Assembly (NCBI RefSeq): GCF_037893015.1
Contig: NC_133666.1
Location: 653,532,957 to 653,596,956, forward strand
DNA length: 64,000 nt
Source: Macrotis lagotis
Lineage: Eukaryota; Chordata; Mammalia; Peramelemorphia; Peramelidae
Direction of reading: 5' to 3'
The first letter of the stretch is position 1; every line of letters begins with the position of its first letter. The position numbers and the translations under genes are program-made. Below the pieces are notes generated by a model. It made no database searches and had not been told where the DNA came from. It saw only the letters and a program-made list of their open reading frames with translations. This document shows, in pieces, positions 57,281-64,000 of the stretch.

Positions 57281-57430
57281 GGGGCATCTAGGTGGTTCAG
57301 TGGATAGAGCACCGGCCCTGGAGTCAGGAGGACCTGAGTTTAAATCCAAACTCAGACACTTAATAAACACCTAACTGTGTGAACTTGGGAAAGTCACTTA
57401 ACCCCAATAACCTTAAAAAAATAAAAATTT
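57281..57430 (+). mobile_element. tRNA-derived SINE, sense
   Basis: 'gcatctaggtggttcagtgg', 'agtcaggaggacctgagttt', 'cacttaaccccaataacc', then an A-rich tail. Confidence 0.9.
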
Positions 57431-57569
57431 TAAAAAATACCTAAAAAATGAATGTTGAAATTATCTCTACATGTAATTGGAAAAATAAAATACTATTAAG
57501 ATAAAAAAAGCTTTATAAATGAATAAATACATGCATAAAACGAAGAGTTACTTTTTGTAAGATCTACAA

Positions 57570-57705
57570 AACTTACCTGCCCAGTTCTTTGGGCTTCTCC
57601 CTATTAGATTGTAAACTCTTTGAGGGCAGAAACATCCCCCCCCACCCATATTTGTATTCCCAGCTCTTAGCACAGTATCTAGCACATTATTATGTTTATT
57701 GATCC
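57570..57705 (+). mobile_element. L2 LINE 3' end scrap
   Basis: 'agattgtaaactctttgagg', 'cagctcttagcacagtatct' and a trailing 'atgtttattgat' mark an L2 end. Confidence 0.75.
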
Positions 57706-58735
57706 ACAAAAGGAAGAATGATCTGGGAGCTGACAGACATCAGTTACCATGAGCATCAAAATATGTGAGACTGGGTGGTTCCAAATTCCAACATACCTTG
57801 ATCCACAATTCAAGACTGAGTGGTCATGCTATTTGGACTTTGGTGGAGCCTAGGCTTCCATAGAAATAGACAGAATTTTCTTTCCCCAATGCAGGTGCTT
57901 TCCTAGGATTTCCTTGGGGATTGAGAGAAGATAAGGGCCTGGAAAGCATACATATTTCTCTCTACACCAATTTTATTCCTCCTCCCCAGGGGAGAGCAAG
58001 AGAACCACACAGATCAGACTTCAGATGTTAAAATGCCATAGGAACAGGTTGGCCAGGCAGAAGTGAAATGCTTCCTGAAGAGATAAACCCCTTAGGGTCC
58101 CTCTGGGCTTATCTCACTATTCTTATTTCCTCCTTCTTTCCAAAAAAAAAAGCTCACTTAGGCCAGGCTTTTTCAAAGAGATGTCATGTATAGTGTCAGC
58201 AGCAATCATTATAAGAGCAACTATCAGCCCACAAGGACTGAACAGCACTTCTGCTAGCAGTGGATGGTGGGTTTGGAACTTGAATAATCAAGTATATAAC
58301 TCTCACATTTGCAATCCTGCTCTCAAGACTCTATTCCCCAAAACTGCCTTCCCCATCCCAAATTCCTCAGATATTTTGGAAATAAAGGAAGATGGCCACC
58401 TACTAGAAACCAGAGTTGATCCAGGCATGATGGCATTTGTCCTACTGTTCCTTTCTCCTTATCTGAACAACCGCCCTCCAATCCTGGCACCTACTTGACC
58501 TTCAGGTATCATGTCCCATCCATCCACATATCCTCCTCCTTACAACAAAAAGACCTTTACATAATTGGTGAATGGGATTGCAAAATGAGTATCATGATTG
58601 CCAAAGTATTATCAATGATTCACTTCTTCCATTTGAATTTGTAAGAGATTGTCATTAAAACAAAATAGTTAACTACTGAACTGAAAACCAGACTACCAAA
58701 TCCCTGTCTTAAGGGATTAAGCCAAAATTTTCTTT
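57706..58735. other. Unassigned stretch
   Basis: No named repeat recognised. The plus ORF at 58181-58498 (105 codons) begins MSCIVSAAIIIRATISPQG and shows no domain. No splice-site-bounded exon that I would defend. Confidence 0.5.
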
Positions 58736-59523
58736 TTTAAAATTTATTGATATTTTGTTTTTCCAATTACATGTTATTAAAGTTTTTCAACATTCATCCA
58801 CTTGCATATTTATAAGTTGTGGAATTTTCTTCCCCTCCCCTCAGCAGCAGTCTACTGAATATTGTACATTTGTTTTTAACACGTTTACATCTTAGTGATT
58901 TTCTGTACAAGGAATTGGGACTAAGGGAAAAGAAAGGAAACCATGGGATAGAAGGAAAAATATGAGAAACTTTAAAAAATGAACACAGTGTTCACTCAGA
59001 TCCTGTAATTTGATCTTTTTTTTTTTGGTTTTGTTTTGTCTGGATGTGAATTGTCCACAACAGATCTCCCAGGGTTGTCCTAGATCTCTGAATTGTTGAG
59101 AGGAGTGCATCCATCAGAGATGATCAACTAACAATGTTATTGTTAATATGTACAATGTTCTCTTGGTTCTTCTCCCTTTGGTCATCACAGTTCCTGTAAT
59201 TCTTTCAATGCTTTTCTGTGTCTGACCATTCACGATTTCTTATAGAACAATAGTATCCCACAATGTTAACATATCTTAACTTGTTCAGTCATTCCCCAAT
59301 TGATGGGCATTCCCTCAATTTCCAATTCTTTGCCACTACCAAAAGAGCTGCTTTGTATATTTTTGGAACATGTGGGGCTTTTCCCATTGTTTTATGATTT
59401 CTTCTGGATATAGGCCTAGTGTTGATATTGCTGGTCAAAAGGTATGATCAATTTTGTTGCACTTTGAGCATAGTTCCATATTACTCTCCAGAATGGTTGG
59501 ATTTGTTCACAACTCCACCAACA
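58736..59523 (-). mobile_element. Old L1 3' end, antisense
   Basis: 'ttccaattacatgttattaa', 'cattccccaattgatgggca', 'catagttccatattactctc', 'aacaactccaccaacagt'-like ending. Possible diverged duplication 'ttaagccaaaattt' / 'ttaagcaaagaattt'. Confidence 0.85.
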
Positions 59524-59529
59524 GTTAAG

Positions 59530-60158
59530 CAAAGAATTTAAAAATTACTGAGACTAGTCAACCATATTATTCTCGACAAAAATACTTGATTTGGGAGATT
59601 TTTTAATATGGTACTATAAATATTATTTCATCTTTTTTCAACCCCTTTAAATTTCTATCTTGTGTATATTGTATAATATAAATAATGTTAGTCAGCATAG
59701 TATCACATGAATGTAATTTAGAGATGAATCAGTGATGAATATAGTTCAGGTATATGATCAAAATTTTTCTACAGATGGAACATATGATTTGAAAAGTTTG
59801 GTTACCTCTGTTTTCAGGAATAGGACAGAACTCAACAAAGTCCTAAACAAGGCCATTAGCTCAGGGGGGAAAGGCTGTTTAAGGGAAAGATCTTTAAGTC
59901 GATTCTAATATCTTATGCAGAGATTTCACCTTTTCTCCTCTTCCCTCAAGTCTAATATAGGTGGGGATGGGGATAGAAAAGGATAAAGAAAAAGGACCCT
60001 GGGCCATCTCTGGATTTGTCCTATGGAACTGCACACTGAATCAGAATCTGAGACATTTCTAATATTGACTTGATCTTCAAGTAGTTAAAAGACTTCTAGG
60101 AAAAAAATCATGTAGAAATCATTTTGGATTTGATTGGAGACTCCTGTCCTGGACTAGG
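59530..60158 (-). other. Presumed 3' UTR and downstream flank of the CERS4-like gene
   Basis: Lies directly after the stop codon on the minus strand. No AATAAA is seen on the minus strand; the variant ATTAAA occurs at 59602-59607, about 550 bases past the stop, and is a possible poly-A signal. Confidence 0.4.
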
Positions 60159-60338
60159 TTATGTTGCTGGAACTGGCCTGTGCCTTATGGTTGGAGACAG
60201 TCTCCCTGGCTCCCTGGGGCTGAGGAAGGTTTCAAGATCCTGCGATGACTCTGAATGTCCGCTATTCTGCTTTCTTGCCTCTGACTGCTCATCACTGGTG
60301 CATTGTTCTTCTACATCACTTCGCACATCGTTTTGCAT
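60159..60338 (-). CDS. CERS4: CERS4-like exon F (C-terminal, last coding exon)
   Basis: Acceptor 'tctggttctcag' precedes ATGCAAAACG. Encodes 59 residues from MQNDVRSDVEEQCTSDEQSE to a TAA at 60159-60161, with the cytosolic acidic, serine-rich tail and a basic C-terminus (RHRPVPAT). The DVRSDVEE block is family-specific; the middle is poorly conserved. Phase 0 entry after the GQ end of exon E. Confidence 0.85.
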   Translation of the reverse strand: MQNDVRSDVEEQCTSDEQSEARKQNSGHSESSQDLETFLSPREPGRLSPTIRHRPVPAT

Positions 60339-63300
60339 CTGAGAACCAGACAAAAAACATTGGGGAAGCCAGAGAGAAAGAAGGTTCAATGGAGATAGGG
60401 AGTGAAATATTAGAAACCAGGAAAGAAATATGGGGGGATAGAAAAAATGGGGATCAAGACAGAGAAAGAAGGAAAGGATAAATATTGATTGAGTGCCTAT
60501 TAAAGGTTAAGCACTCTGTAGATATCTCAAATTGAGGAAAATGTACCAAGAGAGATGGGGAGAGGAGAAACAAAAAAGGAATAGGTAGACAGGAGAAAGT
60601 GAGAGAAGGGATCAGGAAAACAGTGAGAAAGAAGAAACAGCGATATAGAAAATAGAAAGTGAGATGAGGAAAAAAGAAATTGGATGAGAGAGTGGGGACA
60701 GGTAGACAAAGGGAAAAGTGGGAAGTTAAGAGGGAAAGAGAAAAAAGTTTTGGGTGATAGCTTCCTCTCTTCCCCACCCCCATCATCTAGCTAATCCTGG
60801 TACCTACTGGCATTAGAATGCTAGAACTGGGTCATCATTCTCCACTCCCCACCCTACGTATTGCCTATTATATCACCCTTCCCTCAAGAATTCCTATTCA
60901 CTTACCCTTCCATTACCTAAATGACAAAATGAGACAACAGGACAGCAGGCTCACCAGGTGATAGAAGAATATAGGGCCAAAGTCAAGGACTCCAATGTAC
61001 GCACCTGACCCATAATACATACTTTGAAGAACATGTGAAGGATGAGAGATGACCAGAAAATATTGAGAGCTTGAAGAATCATCAGGAAGCCATTGGTGAA
61101 ATAGTATCCAAAGAAGGGCTTATGGTTGACCATGGAACTATAATATGTCGTATAGAGGACTCTGGTGAAAAGAGAGAGGGAGTCAGGTGATGGTAGGGAC
61201 CAGGGCACAGGAAGCATTGTAAGGGCCTGACCTCTAAACAACTGGTGTCCCAGGTGAGACTTCATCTTCTAGGAAGTTTGTAGAACTTAATGGGAAGTCC
61301 TTAAGTTTCAGGAAATAGAACCCTGAAAAGACCCACAGGCCTCCTAGGCTGACCAGGATCCCATTTTGACTCCTTTTTAAGAGACAACTTTTGTTATTAA
61401 AAAATCCCAAAGAAGAATGATCAAGGTGAATTTCAAGACTCTCCAGGACTCACTATCACTAACCACAATCTTTCCCAATTTCTAGAATCAGGCTTACTTG
61501 TATGGAAAGACAAAAAGGCGACTAATGAAGAATATCAAGGTGAAGATAATGAAGATCACCTTGCTTGACTTCTCCCATTGTGCATACTTGAGCATCTTGC
61601 CCATCTAGGAGGGAAGGAGAGAGGGAATCTTAGAATGACATAAGTTGAGCTTGGTTGTTCTATCTTGTCCATCCCATACTCTGACTTCCCTACTAGGTGC
61701 TGGTTATCTAGCCTCTACAACAAAGGAGATTTCCTTCCTTCTCAGAGACAGCCTATTATTCATTCAGACTTTTAGGAATATTTTCCTTAGAGTAAATCCA
61801 AATTTGACTCTTCTTCCCTATTGTTCGGTCAAATTTACTAAGCTGACAATGCTTCCTTTTATCAAATTACAGGGTAAATTTTAGCCCATCCTGACTGACT
61901 TCTTCCATTCATTCAATTCTACCCAGAACCTATAGGTAAAGACATCCCCTTCCCCTACACATAGTCCATCACCTGCTAAATCCTGACCACAGATTATCAC
62001 AGAATCCTGAACTAGATCAAGTCTTTTATTTTTTAAATTGAAGATCAGAAGCTTTGGTCTTCATTTAAACTCCACAGTTATTTCTCTGGGTATGGATGGT
62101 ATTTTCCATCACAAGTCTTTTAAAACTGTCTTTGATTATTGACTGCTGAAATGAATAAGTTCAACATATTTGTGGGCTAGAGGAAGTCATTTTTTTAAAG
62201 TTAAGTTTATTTGAGGCAATGGGATTAAGTGACTTGCTCAAGGTCACATAGCTAGGCAATTTTTAAGTGTTTGAGGTTGGATTTGAATTCAGGTCCTCCT
62301 GATTGCAGGACCAGTGCTCTATCCACTGTGCCACCTAGCTGCCCCTAGAAGAAGTCTTAAGGCAAACATGTAGGCCATAATCCTAGGAAGACAATAGCTG
62401 AACTGATTGTTAGACTGCTGTGAGAATAGAAGCATCTGAGATCAGAACCATATCCTTCTCCAACCCTGCAGGCCCTGAAAAAATGAGATTCCCAGGGACT
62501 CAGGCTAATCTAAGTTATACTCACTTAAACAAGTTGCTTGGCTCACTTACCTCCAAGAAAATATCAGATACATCATGTATCAACATCACCAGGGTCCCAA
62601 TTCGTAGGTAATTGGAAAAATAAGAGTGGCAGATCAAGATGATGGTAGAAGAGTGATGAATGATTTGCTCTTTGAAGTCCTGGGAAGAGGAGAGCAGCAT
62701 TGAAGCTAGGACCTCTGGGATTTCCCAAGGAAATGAAGGTGGCTTTGCCAACTCACAGGTTAATAGACCCTGACCTAGGCAATTTCCTTATGTGTTGTCA
62801 CCCTTTGACTTTCATCCTGACCTCATGAACATGCTCTGTAGAAAAGCCTGGGACTTTCATGGGTCAGGGGCAAAGTACTTTAGGTGAGATACATGGAGAT
62901 GTGAAATGAGATGAAGTGGGCAGGACATGTTTGGGGGATCAGGGGGAAGAGAAACAACTTGATGGAAGAATGGGAAACCTGTTCAATGACAGACTTAGGG
63001 GAAAAGAGCGCCAGGGGGCCTGTATTTTTGCTGAATTGAACTGAACTGAACTGGCTTCTGAGTTTAAAGCCTCCTTGTCTAATCTCCATAAGAGAACCGT
63101 GATCTCAGATTGACCACATCTGCTTTTGCTGAAAGAAGTCACTTTTGATCATGTCAGAGAATACAGGATATTCCAATAGAGCCAAATCTAAGCTCACACT
63201 TTTTTCTAGGAAAGCAGAAACTATAAGTTGGTCTCCATTTTTTCCCCTTGAGACTTTTCCCAGCGTCTGGGTTCCCACCACACTCACCTTTCTTTTTACA

Positions 63301-63633
63301 TCAAAGGCAAAGGTGAGCATCATGGAGATGTAGAGGCCAAGCTCCAGAAGATACCACCAATATATCCCGGGCTTCAGAGGCTAGGGATGAAAGCAATCAG
63401 CACTAGGGGTCAAGGCAAGGCAAACATTTTGGAGATAAATTTTCCCAGACCAAGTCTATATCTTATATGTTCTCTGCCCATGCATAGTTGGGCCTCTTGA
63501 GCAAAGGATGTCAGATATAAGTCTTCCCCAAGTCAGGTCATATGGGACTCACCACTTTACCTTTTTTCCGATGGGGTATTGGTAGTCCAGGCCAAACGGC
63601 AGGTAGATTTTTACTTCCATTGTAGCCAAGCAT
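60159..63633 (-). CDS. CERS4: Ceramide synthase, CERS4-like (3' half of gene, six exons)
   Basis: Ceramide synthases join a fatty acyl-CoA to sphinganine or sphingosine, making (dihydro)ceramide in the ER membrane. Minus-strand exons: A 63561-63633, B 63288-63380, C 62551-62679, D 61498-61604, E 61005-61161, F 60159-60338. All junctions have GT/AG borders and compatible phases, and the roughly 245 visible residues contain no stop. Exon C is the Lag1p motif with HH near its start and HDVSD near its end, the residues required for activity. Exon E ends in the last membrane span; F carries DVRSDVEE, the C-terminal acidic motif phosphorylated in CERS2-6. Exon sizes and C-terminal length fit CERS4 as I know it. 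The N-terminal exons (homeobox-like part) lie outside. Many substitutions relative to CERS4 leave open a diverged paralogue. Confidence 0.85.
60370..60760. repeat. GA-rich low-complexity sequence in a CERS4-like intron
   Basis: Purine-rich, irregular; gives false ORFs on both strands (60245-60481, 60454-60786). Lies in the intron between exons E and F. Confidence 0.75.
61005..61161 (-). CDS. CERS4: CERS4-like exon E (loop and last membrane span)
   Basis: Acceptor 'ctctcttttcaccag', donor GTGCGT. 157 bases; the first base completes a Lys codon begun in exon D. Encodes VLYTTYYSSMVNHKPFFGYY, then TNGFLMILQALNIFWSSLIL. The YYSSMVNHKPF segment corresponds to the loop before the last span, known in this family to set acyl-chain preference. 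Hydrophobic span follows. One less common donor base (GTGCGT). Confidence 0.9.
61498..61604 (-). CDS. CERS4: CERS4-like exon D
   Basis: Acceptor 'ttccctcctag', donor GTAAGC. 107 bases encode MGKMLKYAQWEKSSKVIFII followed by FTLIFFISRLFVFPY, a membrane span ending in the conserved SRL/TRL-xxFP type motif. Ends in phase 2, which fits exon E. Confidence 0.9.
62190..62346 (-). mobile_element. tRNA-derived SINE in the CERS4-like intron C-D
   Basis: 'gaggcaatgggattaagtga', 'ggtcacatagctaggcaatt', ending 'gtgccacctagctgccc'. Duplication 'ctagaggaagtc' / 'ctagaagaagtc'. Same strand as the gene. Confidence 0.93.
62551..62679 (-). CDS. CERS4: CERS4-like exon C (Lag1p catalytic motif)
   Basis: Acceptor 'cctcttcccag', donor GTAAGT. 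129 bases, 43 codons, the standard length of this exon in the family. Encodes DFKEQIIHHSSTIILICHSY, then SNYLRIGTLVMLIHDVSDIF and LE. Both histidines (residues 8-9 of the exon) and the H-D-x-x-D set (35-39) are intact, so catalysis is plausible. Confidence 0.93.
63288..63380 (-). CDS. CERS4: CERS4-like exon B
   Basis: Acceptor 'ttcatccctag', donor GTGAGT. 93 bases, 31 codons in phase 0 at both ends, encoding PLKPGIYWWYLLELGLYISM and ending FAFDVKRK. The YWWYLLELG and DVKRK blocks are characteristic of CERS4. Confidence 0.93.
63561..63633 (-). CDS. CERS4: CERS4-like exon A (less certain start)
   Basis: Donor GTAAAG after ...YPIGKK joins exon B in phase 0. The preceding frame stays open: CLATMEVKIYLPFGLDYQYP. 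The acceptor chosen ('attctgttag') is poor in pyrimidines; another after 'tatttcttctacaag' (exon to about 63652) is possible. The YP near the end fits the family's CWxxYPxQ block, but W is missing. Confidence 0.5.
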
Positions 63634-63879
63634 CTAACAGAATTTCTCATGCTATTCTTGTAGAAGAAATAGTGACTAGCTGATAGTATGTATAAGTAGC
63701 TCAGATTTAATTGAATGGGCCTAAAAAGTGGTCATTAATGGCTTAATATCAACTGGAATGGAAATTCCTAAAGAGATCAATTCTCATCCCTGGACTAAGC
63801 CTGCTTCCCTGCTTCCTTGCTCACAAATCTGTGCTGATGTAGAGCAAGTTTAATATCCAGGTTTGCTGGCCAATAATAC

Positions 63880-64000
63880 CTGGTCAGATCACACTTGCAG
63901 CATTATTTTTAGTTTTGGGCATTGTAGGCATTGTGTTGGTAAATTGGAGAGGACCCAAGGAGGACAATCAGGATGGTTGAAATCCTTGAAATTGTGCCAT
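63880..64000 (+). mobile_element. CR1/L3-type LINE 3' fragment (cut by window end)
   Basis: 'taaattggagaggacccaag' and 'gaggacaatcaggatggttg' resemble the C-terminal coding end of CR1/L3 LINEs (the L-E-R-x-Q-R-x-A-T-x-M-V-K-x-L-E region). Diverged and incomplete. Confidence 0.55.

Larger units (their letters stand above)
56473..57490 (+). mobile_element. L1 3' end carrying three SINE insertions
   Basis: L1 text ('tccatcaattgaagaatgac', 'agacttacatgaactgaggc', 'tcagagaaagaactgtgaaa', 'gggaggcagaaaatatttta') is interrupted by SINEs at 56567-56730 (+), 56951-57107 (-) and 57281-57430 (+). Confidence 0.88.

Noticed and set aside
58181..58498. 105-codon ORF as possible gene
   Set aside because: No domain, no splice context and unremarkable composition; too weak to call.
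60159..60389. 76-codon minus ORF as an independent small gene
   Set aside because: Only the part up to 60338 is coding, as the last CERS4-like exon; the upstream residues are intron.
60159..63633. CERS4-like sequence as a processed pseudogene
   Set aside because: It has introns at the positions expected for the family, with valid splice sites and no frame breaks.

Overview
The window is mammalian nuclear DNA and almost certainly marsupial. The same tRNA-derived SINE occurs about twenty times, with an A box near 'gcagtggatagagca' and a B box 'gttcaaatcc'. It is accompanied by marsupial-type L1 LINEs, an RTE-like LINE and old L2/MIR-age repeats. The exact SINE form (body 'acttaataattacctagctg', tail 'ccttgcaaaaacctaaaa') suggests an Australian marsupial, perhaps a dasyurid, but that species-level guess is inference. 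There are no bacterial-type genes, operons or CRISPR arrays.

The only credible host gene is at the right edge on the minus strand (about 60159-63633). It is the 3' half of a multi-exon ceramide synthase gene, closest to CERS4. Six exons are visible with compatible splice sites and phases and no stops. They carry the Lag1p/TLC motif (HH at the start, HDxxD at the end), the loop before the last membrane span and a C-terminal acidic DVRSDVEE motif. The N-terminal exons lie beyond base 64000.

The remaining ~60 kb is layered mobile DNA. At 7707-14437 is a complete-length but inactive L1 (minus strand) with a perfect 16-bp target-site duplication. At 17645-32247 an old minus-strand L1 is broken by two later insertions. 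One is an 8.55-kb gammaretrovirus-like provirus (19046-27599) with two LTRs, a 4-bp duplication and a proline-tRNA-type primer site. The other is a younger plus-strand L1 (27871-32209) whose 3' end is a strange 41-bp copy of its own interior. The provirus was itself hit by a second LTR element, now a solo LTR (24545-25103, 6-bp duplication) sitting inside the integrase remnant, and by SINEs, one of them inside the 3' LTR. Further right are L1 fragments, RTE pieces, an internally deleted DNA transposon (52136-52965) that landed in an L1, and an L1 tail at 56473-57490 with three SINEs.

The left 7 kb and several gaps (listed below) are AT-rich, non-coding sequence in which I recognise nothing beyond old repeats and microsatellites. 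The most unusual signals are the nested provirus with its solo LTR, SINEs with an A-to-G-biased substitution pattern next to trinucleotide arrays (22029-22454), the filler junction at 32169-32209, a 46-bp tandem repeat (15908-16045), and the divergent CERS4-like gene.
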